Positions 1 through 8,878 of a stretch of 64,000 bases of DNA are shown here, one piece after another; within the stretch, counting starts at the first letter, position 1; each line of letters opens with the position of its first letter. The stretch is from Veillonella sp. T11011-6. GTDB taxonomy: Bacteria > Bacillota > Negativicutes > Veillonellales > Veillonellaceae. Made by a program: the position numbers and the translations under genes. The stretch covers positions 682,001 through 746,000 of the forward strand of contig NZ_PPCW01000001.1 in the NCBI RefSeq assembly GCF_002959755.1, written 5' to 3'. A model generated the notes under the pieces. It did no database searches. It was not told the DNA's origin and was given only the letters and a program-made list of their open reading frames with translations.

Positions 1-88
1 TCATTTTTATTTATTATACATCAAAAAGCGAATAAAATAAACTATTTTATATATTTTATTCTCATTTAAGCTTTGTCTTTTTCTCAAC

Positions 89-122
89 AAAAAAGAACCT
101 CCTATTATCAATAGGAGGTTCT
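89..122 (-). terminator. Rho-independent terminator of hydG
   Basis: A perfect 13-bp stem (94-106 with 110-122) with a 3-base loop is followed on the minus strand by a run of six T. It lies 16 bases past the hydG stop. Bases 1-88 are AT-rich and hold no gene I can support. Confidence 0.85.
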
Positions 123-137
123 AGATCAGTGAATTAC

Positions 138-1556
138 TTAGAACCGGAAGTCTCGTTCGCCGTCTTTCATCTGTGCAATATAAGCTTTCGCTTTATCTTT
201 AACTAAGTCGTTTTTGATATTTTCTAACTGTTGTTCAATAACCTTAGCGCCATGAGCTTTAGTCTTTTCATCACCATAATCCATGATGTATTCGTTTAAT
301 GTCATCAATGCATTTGGTTGGCAACAGTTGTGGATTTGACCGGATTTAGCAAGGGCCATGAATCTGTCCCCTGTTCTACCTGCACGATAGCATGCAGTAC
401 AGAAACTTGGTACATATCCAAGGTCTAGTAACCAATCTACAATTTCATCTAATGTACGTGTATCACTGCGATCAAATTGAGCAGAATTATCTTCTGGTTT
501 TTCTTCTTCTTTGTAGCCACCTACGCTAGTACGAGAGCCACCACTAATTTGGGAGATACCTAATGCCAAGCCACGTTCACGCATAGATTGGCTTTCACGG
601 GTGGACATAATCATACCTGTATACGGTGTGGATACGCGAATAAGAGCAACGATTTTCTCAAAGATATCGTCAGGTACAGCATTACTGAAATCATCTACAT
701 CGATATCATCAGCTGGACAAATACGAGGTACAGAAATTGTATGTGGACCTACACCAAATACAGCCTCTAAGTGTTCAGCATGCATTAATAAGCCTACAAA
801 ATCGTATTTATAGTGTTCTAAACCATATAAAACACCGATGCCTACATCATCAATACCACCTTGCATAGCGCGGTCCATCGCCTCTGTATGGTAGGCGTAG
901 TCGCTCTTAGGGCCTGTTGGATGTAATGCTTCGTAGTTTTCTTTATTGTACGTTTCTTGGAATAATGTATATGTACCAATGCCAGCTTCGTGTAATTTCT
1001 TGTAATCCTCAACAGAGCAAGCTGCAATATTTACGTTTACACGGCGAATTTCGCCATTTTTATTTTTAATACCGTAAATAGTTTTAATGGATTCCAAAAT
1101 ATACTCAAGCGGATTATTGAGTGGATCTTCACCAGACTCAATTACAATGCGCTTATGGCCCATCGCTTCTAAAGCGATAACCTCTTCTCTAATTTGGTCT
1201 TGAGTCAACTTTTTACGTTTAATATCGCGGTTTTTAGAATGGTAAGGACAATATACACAACCATTAATACAATAGTTAGACAAATATAATGGTGCAAACA
1301 GAACGATACGATCACCGTAAATGGCTTTCTTGATTTCTTTTGCTAAAGCATAAAGCTTTTCCTTATATTCAGGCAACGGACATTCTAATAGAACAGCTGC
1401 CTCTCTATGGTTTAACCCCTTAAATGTAGCAGCCTTTTCTAAAATAGCATCTAACAACTCCCGATTTTCCTTGTTTTCCTCTGCGTAAGCAAGAGTATCA
1501 AGGATTTCCTGATGGGAAATAAATTCCTCCGCCTTTGGAGATTTTACATCATACAT
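138..1556 (-). CDS. hydG: [FeFe]-hydrogenase H-cluster radical SAM maturase HydG
   Basis: HydG is a radical SAM tyrosine lyase that makes the CO and CN- ligands of the [FeFe]-hydrogenase active site. The protein shows the radical SAM cluster motif CINGCVYC (Cys96, Cys100, Cys103) and a second C-terminal cysteine set, CTAC followed about 22 residues later by HNCC, which holds the auxiliary iron-sulfur cluster. The 472-aa length fits the family. The longer frame would begin at a GTG at 1592, fused to its own purine-rich tract; the ATG at 1556 has GAGGT eight bases upstream and is preferred. The gene stands alone with its own terminator and a likely promoter. hydE, hydF and the hydrogenase itself are not in the window. 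Confidence 0.95.
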   Translation of the reverse strand: MYDVKSPKAEEFISHQEILDTLAYAEENKENRELLDAILEKAATFKGLNHREAAVLLECPLPEYKEKLYALAKEIKKAIYGDRIVLFAPLYLSNYCINGCVYCPYHSKNRDIKRKKLTQDQIREEVIALEAMGHKRIVIESGEDPLNNPLEYILESIKTIYGIKNKNGEIRRVNVNIAACSVEDYKKLHEAGIGTYTLFQETYNKENYEALHPTGPKSDYAYHTEAMDRAMQGGIDDVGIGVLYGLEHYKYDFVGLLMHAEHLEAVFGVGPHTISVPRICPADDIDVDDFSNAVPDDIFEKIVALIRVSTPYTGMIMSTRESQSMRERGLALGISQISGGSRTSVGGYKEEEKPEDNSAQFDRSDTRTLDEIVDWLLDLGYVPSFCTACYRAGRTGDRFMALAKSGQIHNCCQPNALMTLNEYIMDYGDEKTKAHGAKVIEQQLENIKNDLVKDKAKAYIAQMKDGERDFRF

Positions 1557-1656
1557 AGTACTTACCTCAAATCTTTCTAGTGGCAATGCCACCCCTCTTT
1601 AGGTTTATGAAAGTATATGACAACCAGTCTTCTGGTATTTCACTGATACTGTACTT

Positions 1657-1662
1657 AGTATA
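1657..1662 (-). promoter_or_regulatory. Possible -10 element of the hydG promoter
   Basis: TATACT on the minus strand, about 100 bases before the hydG start, is preceded by a T-rich stretch but no good -35 hexamer. A short dyad (ACCAG-TCTT-CTGGT, 1623-1636) lies just downstream in the leader and could be an operator or a leader hairpin. Weak evidence. Confidence 0.35.
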
Positions 1663-1704
1663 CCACTATTCCTACTAAAAAACATAGGAATTTGACACAC
1701 AATA

Positions 1705-1738
1705 AAAGGTTGCTCCCTCACAAGAGGAAGCAACCTTT
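1705..1738 (-). other. Stem-loop between rpmA and hydG
   Basis: A 15-bp stem with one wobble pair (1705-1719 with 1724-1738) and a 4-base loop. On the minus strand it is followed by TATTGTG rather than a T run. It may be a second terminator behind rpmA or a transcription barrier ahead of the hydG promoter. Confidence 0.5.
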
Positions 1739-1835
1739 CTAGTATGGGTATTTCTAATTCATATCGATTATCTATATCGAATATGATTAAAATGTATATC
1801 AGTATTTCCCTTAATTAGATTCGCCTAGAAACGAT

Positions 1836-1867
1836 AAAAAATCCCTAGTGGAAAACCACTAGGGATT
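1836..1867 (-). terminator. Rho-independent terminator of rplU-prp-rpmA
   Basis: A perfect 12-bp stem (1840-1851 with 1856-1867) with an AAAA loop on the plus strand. On the minus strand it is followed by a run of T, 16 bases past the rpmA stop. Confidence 0.88.
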
Positions 1868-1883
1868 AATAGTCATTGTAAAA

Positions 1884-2168
1884 TTAAGCTTCTACAGGGT
1901 ATACGCTAACTTTACGGTTATAACGACCAGCACGTTCAAATGCTACTTTACCAGGCACAAGTGCGAATAAAGTGTCATCTTTACCGATACCTACGTTAGT
2001 ACCAGGGTGGAAGTGAGTACCACGTTGACGAACGATGATGTTACCGCTCTTTACGATGGAACCATCATGGCATTTAACACCAAGACGTTTAGATTCACTA
2101 TCACGACCGTTACGAGTACTGGACACACCTTTTTTATGTGCGAACAATTGCAAATCAAAAGTAAACAT
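1884..2168 (-). CDS. rpmA: 50S ribosomal protein L27 with cleavable N-terminus
   Basis: L27 lies near the peptidyl-transferase centre of the large ribosomal subunit. The body ([20 protein letters not shown]) is typical. The N-terminus reads MFTFDLQLF followed by AHKKG, the extension that the Prp protease removes between F and A in Staphylococcus and other Firmicutes. The longer start, a GTG at 2177, lies inside the ribosome-binding site; the ATG at 2168 has AGGAGG eight bases upstream, giving 94 aa. It is the last gene of rplU-prp-rpmA, with prp directly upstream. Confidence 0.96.
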   Translation of the reverse strand: MFTFDLQLFAHKKGVSSTRNGRDSESKRLGVKCHDGSIVKSGNIIVRQRGTHFHPGTNVGIGKDDTLFALVPGKVAFERAGRYNRKVSVYPVEA

Positions 2169-2180
2169 TAAGTTCACCTC

Positions 2181-2495
2181 CTATATTTCGTGTATTTGGA
2201 CAAACTCTGGATATTGACGGCTAATTTCCTTTAAACCAAGGATCATAGTCCCCAGAATATCCTGTCCACTCTGGTTAATCGTACCAGAGAGAACCATATC
2301 ACATTGACCTTCGCTATTTGTATACTCCCCTTCTTGCTGAGCAATTTGGGTAAGTCCTAACATTGCCGTTGCCGATAAGGCAGACACTGCAGCACATACG
2401 ATATCGAAGCCATGATCATCATATCCTGCATGACCGGACATGTGACAACCAATTACTTGACCATCACGATTCCGCTGGATTCCAATGGAAACCAT
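2181..2495 (-). CDS. prp: Ribosomal-processing cysteine protease Prp (YsxB family)
   Basis: Prp cleaves the N-terminal extension of L27 before it joins the ribosome. The 104-aa protein has the catalytic pair in its usual setting: His in SGHAGYDDHG and Cys in DIVCAAVSAL. The gene starts two bases after the rplU stop with no good Shine-Dalgarno sequence, which suggests translational coupling to rplU. Its position between rplU and rpmA is the usual one in Firmicutes, and the matching cleavage motif is present in the neighbouring L27. Confidence 0.93.
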   Translation of the reverse strand: MVSIGIQRNRDGQVIGCHMSGHAGYDDHGFDIVCAAVSALSATAMLGLTQIAQQEGEYTNSEGQCDMVLSGTINQSGQDILGTMILGLKEISRQYPEFVQIHEI

Positions 2496-2497
2496 AA

Positions 2498-2809
2498 TTA
2501 AGCTTGGATAGATTCAATACGAACTTTTGTGAACGGTTGACGATGGCCTTGACGACGACGGTAGTTGGATTTAGCTTTGTATTTGAATACTAAGATTTTT
2601 TTACCTTTACCATGCTCAAGAACTGTACCTGTAACTTTTGCACCGTTTACAAGAGGAGCGCCAACTTTAACGTCGCCGTCATTCACTACAGTCAAAACTT
2701 CTTCGAATGTAACGGATTCGTTAGCAGCTGCTTCCAATTTTTCGATAGTAATTACATCGCCTTCAGCAACGCGATATTGTTTACCACCAGTTTTAATAAT
2801 TGCGTACAT
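2498..2809 (-). CDS. rplU: 50S ribosomal protein L21
   Basis: L21 binds 23S rRNA in the large subunit. The 103-aa sequence begins [18 protein letters not shown] and ends with the basic [15 protein letters not shown] region typical of the family. A strong ribosome-binding site (AAGGAGGTG) lies just before the ATG. It is the first gene of the rplU-prp-rpmA operon and is preceded by a near-consensus promoter and a structured leader of about 115 bases. Confidence 0.97.
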   Translation of the reverse strand: MYAIIKTGGKQYRVAEGDVITIEKLEAAANESVTFEEVLTVVNDGDVKVGAPLVNGAKVTGTVLEHGKGKKILVFKYKAKSNYRRRQGHRQPFTKVRIESIQA

Positions 2810-2923
2810 GAGAACACCTCCTTGTTATCGAACTCGCTGAATTCGGTATCCCGACCCGAACATCGGTCGGGCGTTTAAACCTGCTTCACGCGGATTGCAA
2901 AGTTCAGTAAACCGAACTAATAC
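2810..2923 (-). ncRNA. Structured 5' leader of rplU (L21-leader-like)
   Basis: Between the predicted transcription start near 2923 and the rplU ribosome-binding site the minus strand can form a GC-rich stem (CCCGACC, 2850-2856, with GGTCGGG, 2865-2871). L21 leaders that bind the protein and repress translation are known in Firmicutes. I infer the same role from position and structure; I have not matched the consensus. Confidence 0.45.
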
Positions 2924-2929
2924 TGATAT

Positions 2930-2958
2930 AGTATATCGTATTTACCTACCCATGTCAA
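2930..2958 (-). promoter_or_regulatory. Sigma-A-type promoter of rplU-prp-rpmA
   Basis: TTGACA (2953-2958) and TATACT (2930-2935) on the minus strand are separated by exactly 17 bases. This is a near-consensus vegetative promoter, as expected for ribosomal protein genes. Confidence 0.85.
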
Positions 2959-3013
2959 ACAAAATTCACCATAAATAGCTCCGTTTACGATACTTTCATA
3001 TATATACAAACCT

Positions 3014-3589
3014 CTAAAATTCTCCGATAATACCGAGGTGTTGTAAAAGTATTTTTGTACCGATGAGGATCAATACACCCCCACCTAATATGTCTGCATA
3101 TTTTCCTACGAACTGGCCCATAAATTTACCTAGGTACACGCCAACAAGAGAAATACCAAAGGTAATGACCCCTATCATCGTGGAGGCTTCCCATACATTA
3201 ATAGGTAAAAAAGCAAAGGTCAAGCCTACTGCCATCGCATCAAGGCTAGTTGCGATGGAAAGCATAATCATTTCCCAAGCACCTAAGAATTGCTTCTCAT
3301 CGTCTTCTTCATCGTCATCACTGAGGCCTTCTCGAATCATAGCAATACCTAAATAGCCAAGAAGTCCAAAGATAATCCAATGATCCCATTCAGATATGAC
3401 ATCGATAAACTGGCGTCCAATGAGCCACCCAATAACAGGCATGAGAAACTGGAATACCCCGAATAAGAATGCTAATGTCATCTTTCGTCCATTTTCCCCT
3501 ACCGGCATAGATAAACCTTTACCAATAGATACACCAAAGGCATCCATAGCTAGGCCAACACTAATTAATATAATTTCAAATACAGACAC
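3014..3589 (-). CDS. mntP: Manganese efflux pump MntP
   Basis: MntP exports Mn2+ across the inner membrane. The protein (about 191 aa) has six predicted membrane segments. It carries the two internally related motifs of the family, GLAMDAFGVSIGKG near the N-terminus and SLDAMAVGLTFAFL in the second half, whose aspartates are essential in characterised members. The central loop is acidic (DDDEEDDE). Two GTG starts are possible, 3598 and 3589; AGGTGAG is better spaced for 3589. It starts about 28 bases after the rng stop, so it is probably at the end of that operon. No manganese riboswitch precedes it. Confidence 0.9.
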   Translation of the reverse strand: MSVFEIILISVGLAMDAFGVSIGKGLSMPVGENGRKMTLAFLFGVFQFLMPVIGWLIGRQFIDVISEWDHWIIFGLLGYLGIAMIREGLSDDDEEDDEKQFLGAWEMIMLSIATSLDAMAVGLTFAFLPINVWEASTMIGVITFGISLVGVYLGKFMGQFVGKYADILGGGVLILIGTKILLQHLGIIGEF

Positions 3590-3616
3590 TATACTCACCT
3601 ATAATAAACTACTTAC

Positions 3617-5044
3617 TTATTCTGCTACAGCCATCAAGGAATAGCCTTCACGGCTAATTTGTGGATTTACTACAATAGAAATCTTACGGCCTATAGAGTC
3701 GCCTAATTCTTCAAGAACAGCCTTTGTTAAGTATTGAGCAACCTCCGGATGAACTTCGATTTCTAGGTTCGATTTAATTCGCCCCGACTTAAATAACTCA
3801 CGAATGCGACGAATGATTTGCATATATACAGTTCTGCCCGACAACATGTATCCAGTGCCTCCACATTGAGGACATGTATCAAACATCAAGGTTTGCAAAC
3901 CTTGACGGGCACGCTTCCGCGTCATTTCTACAAGACCGAGAGAGCTAATACCACATACGACGGTTTTCATCTTATCTAACTTAGCTTGTGCGCTCAATAG
4001 TTGTAGCAACTCTTGTTGATGCGACTTATCCTTCATATCGATAAAATCGACGACGATAATGCCACCAATATCTCGTAAGCGCAGTTGACGACAAATTTCT
4101 TTTGCCGCCTCTTTATTAACTGTGAAAGCTAAATCTTCTAGCTTATTAGACTTACCTGTGTAATGAGCAGAGTTAACATCAAATACGGTAAGTGCTTCTG
4201 TATGATCGATACGGATAGAACCACCGGAAGGTAAATTAATATCACGAGAGATAAGATCCTCTAATTGAGGTTCAATGTGATTGGCTTTAAAAATAGGTGT
4301 GCTGCCACGGTGACGTGTCACTTTAATTTGTTGAGATGTTGGGCCATGACCTAATAGATCCAGTAATCGAGATTCCCCCATATCAGAATCTACAATAATC
4401 TCTCCTACATTGCGATGCGCATAATCTCGTACAAGGCGGAACCAAAAATCCGCATCACTATAGAGATCAGTACCACTCTTAGCCACCTTAAAGCGCTTCA
4501 ACACATGTTGCCATGTACGCCATAGATATTCCATATCACGACCGATTTCATCAGCACTAGCCTTAGCGGCTGCCGTACGAATAATAAATCCACAGCCTTC
4601 CTGTACATAAGGCGCTGCTAATTCTTGTAATTTAGCACGTACTGCTTCATCAGTAATTTTCTTAGAAATATGCATGCCTTCAGAGTATGGTAAAAGCACC
4701 ATAAAACGTCCTGCCAAACTCACATCAGCTGTAACGCGAGCTCCTTTGCCAAGCATTTCCTCTTTTACCACTTGTACAAGAATTTGCTGTCCCACAGATA
4801 GGCGTGGCAAGATTTTTTGTTCTTTCCCCTGTTGAAGGTTCAAATACGCATTTTGAGAGCCACCAATATCAACAAAGGCAGCTTGCATACCGTTTAACAC
4901 GTTCTTAACAGTGCCCTTATACATATGATTTGCCATATGGCTCTCATCGGTACGTTCTAACACGAAATCTATTAACTGACCTTCTTCATCGACAACAGCC
5001 ATGCGAATTTCTTCGCGCATAACATTGACCAAAATTTTATGCAT
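3617..5044 (-). CDS. rng: Ribonuclease E/G family endoribonuclease
   Basis: This family cleaves single-stranded RNA in rRNA maturation and mRNA decay. The 475-aa protein has the RNase G layout: an S1 RNA-binding domain (roughly residues 30-115), the catalytic core with the metal-binding aspartates in LTVFDVNSAHYTG and IIVVDFIDMK, and the zinc-link motif CPQCGGTGY. It lacks the long C-terminal scaffold of RNase E. A longer TTG start exists at 5065, but GGGAGG sits six bases before the ATG at 5044. It lies behind the two radical-SAM-associated genes and ahead of mntP and rplU. Confidence 0.94.
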   Translation of the reverse strand: MHKILVNVMREEIRMAVVDEEGQLIDFVLERTDESHMANHMYKGTVKNVLNGMQAAFVDIGGSQNAYLNLQQGKEQKILPRLSVGQQILVQVVKEEMLGKGARVTADVSLAGRFMVLLPYSEGMHISKKITDEAVRAKLQELAAPYVQEGCGFIIRTAAAKASADEIGRDMEYLWRTWQHVLKRFKVAKSGTDLYSDADFWFRLVRDYAHRNVGEIIVDSDMGESRLLDLLGHGPTSQQIKVTRHRGSTPIFKANHIEPQLEDLISRDINLPSGGSIRIDHTEALTVFDVNSAHYTGKSNKLEDLAFTVNKEAAKEICRQLRLRDIGGIIVVDFIDMKDKSHQQELLQLLSAQAKLDKMKTVVCGISSLGLVEMTRKRARQGLQTLMFDTCPQCGGTGYMLSGRTVYMQIIRRIRELFKSGRIKSNLEIEVHPEVAQYLTKAVLEELGDSIGRKISIVVNPQISREGYSLMAVAE

Positions 5045-5160
5045 CCTATCCCTCCCTTCGTTCAATATAAAATATATAGGTCTTTTAAAGCACTAAAGCA
5101 TATATAAACCGCTTAAGATTTATGTAAAGATATTAGTAGTTAAGATGTATATAACGAGTA

Positions 5161-5856
5161 TTAGTAGTTAATTTCCAATGGAGTGTAGCGACCTTCTTCG
5201 TTTTCCACCATAATCGCTTTACGATGAATTTCATAGCCACTTGTAATAGGCCAATTATATTGGTCTTTACCAAGGTTCCACACTTCACTAGGTTTAATAG
5301 TGCCTTGAGGATAAATACCGATGCCCATTGTAAGAGTAACCATACCATCTTTCACGGATGCAACGATTGGTTCCTTTACAAATTCTTTTACATCAATAAT
5401 ACGAGTTTTCTTTGGTGTTACCTTTTCGTAAGAAATTTCCGGAGCCTCATTAAAAGGTTTTAATAACGCATCCCAATCGGCATTTTCATCCGTTACAGGG
5501 CCTGTAACTTCATAGATAGCAAAGTTACAAATAGCCATCATCTTTTTAACCTTGTCAGGCATTTCTTTACCACCTAGTACTTCAAGGCCTGGCGGTGCTA
5601 CACGATTAAGACGTTCAATAATGGACTCTAAACTATCATCTTCAATGACATCCATATCGATATATTCAGCCGCAGCTGTTACGCCTAAAGCAAGTGCAGA
5701 GGAAAAGCTAATCTTCATATGAGGATTAAAACCTTCTGAAAAGGCCATTTTAATCTCAGCGCGACGAATCATACGCTCCACAGCTTGTGCATAATCAAGG
5801 TGCGACAAGAATCGTAATTCTTCGCCCTTATTTAAGGCCAAACGTAATTTTTTCAA
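5161..5856 (-). CDS. TIGR03936/DUF2344 family radical-SAM-associated protein
   Basis: The N-terminus (KKLRLALNKGEELRFLSHLDYAQAVERMIRRA) is typical of the DUF2344 family, found beside or fused to TIGR03960 radical SAM proteins and often next to rng or rplU. Its function is not established; a link to RNA modification or ribosome biogenesis is inferred from neighbours only. An in-frame start exists at 5880, but a TTG at 5856 has AGGAGG nine bases upstream and fits the family start, giving 231 aa. The gene overlaps the end of the upstream radical SAM gene by 29 bases, so the two are translationally coupled. Confidence 0.85.
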   Translation of the reverse strand: MKKLRLALNKGEELRFLSHLDYAQAVERMIRRAEIKMAFSEGFNPHMKISFSSALALGVTAAAEYIDMDVIEDDSLESIIERLNRVAPPGLEVLGGKEMPDKVKKMMAICNFAIYEVTGPVTDENADWDALLKPFNEAPEISYEKVTPKKTRIIDVKEFVKEPIVASVKDGMVTLTMGIGIYPQGTIKPSEVWNLGKDQYNWPITSGYEIHRKAIMVENEEGRYTPLEINY

Positions 5857-7711
5857 CTCTGCCACCCTCCTTGTAATCAATAATTGCAGTATTTAGCTCT
5901 GGACATACATTACAACCTTTACATGGCCCGCGACGGCAATCACTTGTAAGGTTTGCCTCTACCGCTTGTTCCCACTCCCGTTTCAAGAAAGCTTTACTTA
6001 CAGTGCAATCTAAATGGTCCCAAGGTAATGGTTCATCAAAGTCACGAGTACGTCTTGCAAAATATGCTGGATCCAAACCACAATCAGCGAAGGCTTTCAA
6101 CCAAGTTTCATAGTTAAAGTACTCAGTCCAACCATCAAATTTACAACCCGCTTCCCATGCTTTCACAAGAACTTTAGATAATCTACGGTCCCCACGAGCA
6201 AAAGCAGCCTCCATATAGCCAGTATAGCCATCATGGTAATGGTAGGAAATATTGCGGTTATTGATGAGAGATTTTAAATACCGTTGCTTACGATGGATTT
6301 CCTCTACATCTTGTTGACCATACCATTGGTATGGAGAATGTGTTTTTGGTACGAAGAAGGATACACTGACTGTTACAGAACCATTGCGTTTCCCTGTAAT
6401 ATCTCGGTGTAAATCGAGCACCTTGTACGCAAGATCAGCAATGCCTGCCAAGTCTTCGTCTGTCTCAGTTGGAAGGCCCATCATGAAGTACAATTTAACT
6501 GTATTCCAACCTGATTTAAAGGCATTTGTACAAGCCGCCAACAAGTCCTCTTCACTAACACCTTTATTGATAACATCGCGCATACGTTGTGTCCCTGCTT
6601 CAGGGGCAAAGGTAAGACCACTCTTACGCACTTGTTGAACCTTTTTCGCAATATCGATAGAGAAACTATCAATACGCAAGGATGGCAAGCTTACACTTAC
6701 TTGTTTATCTTTGAACTCTTCCATGAGCATATCTACTAATTCAGGTAGTTTAGAATAATCCGCAGAGCTCAAGCTCATCAAAGAGATTTCGTTATACCCA
6801 GTATTGGCAATCGTATCTTTAGCAATTTGTAACAAACGTTCAGGTGTCTTTTCACGTACAGGACGATATAGCATACCAGCTTGGCAGAAACGACAACCAC
6901 GTGTACAACCACGGAATAGTTCAAGTACCGCACGGTCATGAACTATATCTAAGAACGGTACAACAGGTTTTGTTGGATAGAAAACATTTTCCACATCTTC
7001 TACAATGCGTTTTTCAACAGCTGCAGGCACGTCATCAAAGCGCGGTGTAATGGATTTAAAATCACCTTGCTCTGTATATTCCACATCGTATAGCGCTGGA
7101 CAATACGTACCAGGAATTTGAGCCACTTTACGCAAGAATGCTTCCTTACCACCTGGGAATCCTTTTGCCTTTTCAGCCTTGTAGAGATCGATAAATTCAT
7201 CGCCCCATTCTTCAGACTCACCAAGGGAGACAATATCAAAGAAATCTGCAATAGGCTCTACATTAAAGGCACATGGACCACCACAAACGAGTAATGGAAA
7301 CTCCATATCACGGTCTTTAGCGTACATTGGAATGCCAGCCAAATCGAGCATGTTTAAGATATTAGTGAAGCTCATCTCATATTGAAGTGTAAAAGCTAAC
7401 ACATCAAAATCTTTGATAGGCGTACGAGTTTCCAAAGAGAACAAAGGAATGTTGCGTTTGCGCATTTCCTCTTCCATATCGTGCCACGGAGCAAACACAC
7501 GTTCTGCTGCTGCATCTTCACGACGGTTTACAAGACCATATAAAATTTTGATGCCCAAATGGCTCATAGCCACTTCGTATACATCTGGAAAAGCTAAAGC
7601 CATTGTTACATCAACAGTACTATGATCTTTTACAATACTGTTATATTCGCCGCCCGTATAGCGAGCCGGCTTTTGGACATGTTGTAACCATGACGTATCT
7701 AATTGAATCAT
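5828..7711 (-). CDS. TIGR03960 family B12-binding-type radical SAM protein
   Basis: The 627-aa protein has an N-terminal domain of the B12-binding type (AFPDVYEVAMSHLGIKILYG) followed by a radical SAM core with CTRGCRFCQAG (Cys-x3-Cys-x2-Cys) near residue 275. Near the C-terminus is a cysteine cluster, CRRGPCKGCNVC. Homologues are widespread in anaerobic Firmicutes beside a DUF2344 partner, here the next gene. The substrate is unknown. A GGAGG site precedes the ATG. It starts 55 bases after rodA with no terminator visible, so it may belong to the mre operon. Confidence 0.88.
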   Translation of the reverse strand: MIQLDTSWLQHVQKPARYTGGEYNSIVKDHSTVDVTMALAFPDVYEVAMSHLGIKILYGLVNRREDAAAERVFAPWHDMEEEMRKRNIPLFSLETRTPIKDFDVLAFTLQYEMSFTNILNMLDLAGIPMYAKDRDMEFPLLVCGGPCAFNVEPIADFFDIVSLGESEEWGDEFIDLYKAEKAKGFPGGKEAFLRKVAQIPGTYCPALYDVEYTEQGDFKSITPRFDDVPAAVEKRIVEDVENVFYPTKPVVPFLDIVHDRAVLELFRGCTRGCRFCQAGMLYRPVREKTPERLLQIAKDTIANTGYNEISLMSLSSADYSKLPELVDMLMEEFKDKQVSVSLPSLRIDSFSIDIAKKVQQVRKSGLTFAPEAGTQRMRDVINKGVSEEDLLAACTNAFKSGWNTVKLYFMMGLPTETDEDLAGIADLAYKVLDLHRDITGKRNGSVTVSVSFFVPKTHSPYQWYGQQDVEEIHRKQRYLKSLINNRNISYHYHDGYTGYMEAAFARGDRRLSKVLVKAWEAGCKFDGWTEYFNYETWLKAFADCGLDPAYFARRTRDFDEPLPWDHLDCTVSKAFLKREWEQAVEANLTSDCRRGPCKGCNVCPELNTAIIDYKEGGRVEKITFGLK

Positions 7712-7766
7712 ACATCCTCCGTCTTTTCTGAAAGACTTCTTTCACAATCAATCCTAAAAATAGGGT

Positions 7767-8870
7767 TTAAAAAATATATTTCGTCCGTTGCATAGCAATA
7801 TTTAACAAAATACCGATACTCAACATATTGGTAGTCAACGCACTGACACCATAGCTAAGGAATGGTAATGGAATACCTGTAACAGGCATAATACCAATGG
7901 TCATGCCTACATTAACGAGCACCTCAAAGGTAAACATGGTAGCAATCCCCGTAGCTAATAACATACCAAAATTATCATTACACATATATGCTACTTTAAT
8001 GCTCCGATAAATAAGCATAAAGAGCAAGAACAATACAATGATACAACCTACAAAACCAAATTCTTCACCAATCACGGAGAAAATAAAGTCCGTATGGTTT
8101 TCTGGTAAGAAGTTCAACTGACTTTGGGTCCCATTAAAGATACCTTTGCCAAAAATCAAACCTGAACCAATGGCAATCTTAGACTGAATAATATGATAAC
8201 CAGATCCAAAAGGATCAATATCTGGATTTAAAAATACGAGAATACGTTGTTTTTGGTATTCTTTCAGTACAAACCACCCCAAAGGCATCAATAATAAACC
8301 AGTGCCGGCAATAATTTTTATGAGTCTTGTTCTAATACCAGAAATAAATAACATACCCACAAAAATAGCAATATACACAAGAGATGTACCTAGGTCAGGC
8401 TGTAAGAATACGAGTGCAATAGGTACCCCAACATATAATACAGGCAATATTAATGATTTAAATGTATCTAACTTACCAATACGAGGCTCTAGCATTTTAG
8501 CCATGCAAATAATCATGAGCAATTTAGAAAACTCTGATGGCTGAATCGTAATAGGGCCCAATTGAATCCACCGTTGAGCCCCCAATGCAGAGGTACCAAC
8601 GGCCATAACGGCAATTAACATCAAAAGAGTAATGCCATAAATGATATTACCCCAGTCCTTTAGGCGATGATAGTTAAGAAACTGCATGCCTATCACAACG
8701 GCTACATTAGCTAAGAAAAATATAAGTTGTTTTACTACTAAACTACCAAAGCCAATAGGCTCTTGATTAACATGGGTTGCACTGCCAATGGCTGCTAAAC
8801 CGATACAAACAAGTAAGAAAGTACATATGATAATAGCCCAGTCGCTATCGTTCCATAGTTTCCGCCACAT
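7767..8870 (-). CDS. rodA: Peptidoglycan glycosyltransferase RodA (SEDS family)
   Basis: RodA polymerises lipid II into glycan strands as partner of the class B transpeptidase PBP2, here encoded two genes upstream (mrdA). The protein of about 367 aa is very hydrophobic with around ten membrane segments. It has SEDS signatures, including the PENHTDFIFSVIGEEFGF loop and the C-terminal GIPLPFLSYGVSALTTNM. Two adjacent ATG codons are possible starts; AGGTG is better spaced for the second (8870). It begins just after the minD stop. Confidence 0.93.
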   Translation of the reverse strand: MWRKLWNDSDWAIIICTFLLVCIGLAAIGSATHVNQEPIGFGSLVVKQLIFFLANVAVVIGMQFLNYHRLKDWGNIIYGITLLMLIAVMAVGTSALGAQRWIQLGPITIQPSEFSKLLMIICMAKMLEPRIGKLDTFKSLILPVLYVGVPIALVFLQPDLGTSLVYIAIFVGMLFISGIRTRLIKIIAGTGLLLMPLGWFVLKEYQKQRILVFLNPDIDPFGSGYHIIQSKIAIGSGLIFGKGIFNGTQSQLNFLPENHTDFIFSVIGEEFGFVGCIIVLFLLFMLIYRSIKVAYMCNDNFGMLLATGIATMFTFEVLVNVGMTIGIMPVTGIPLPFLSYGVSALTTNMLSIGILLNIAMQRTKYIF

Positions 8871-8878
8871 CATATCAC

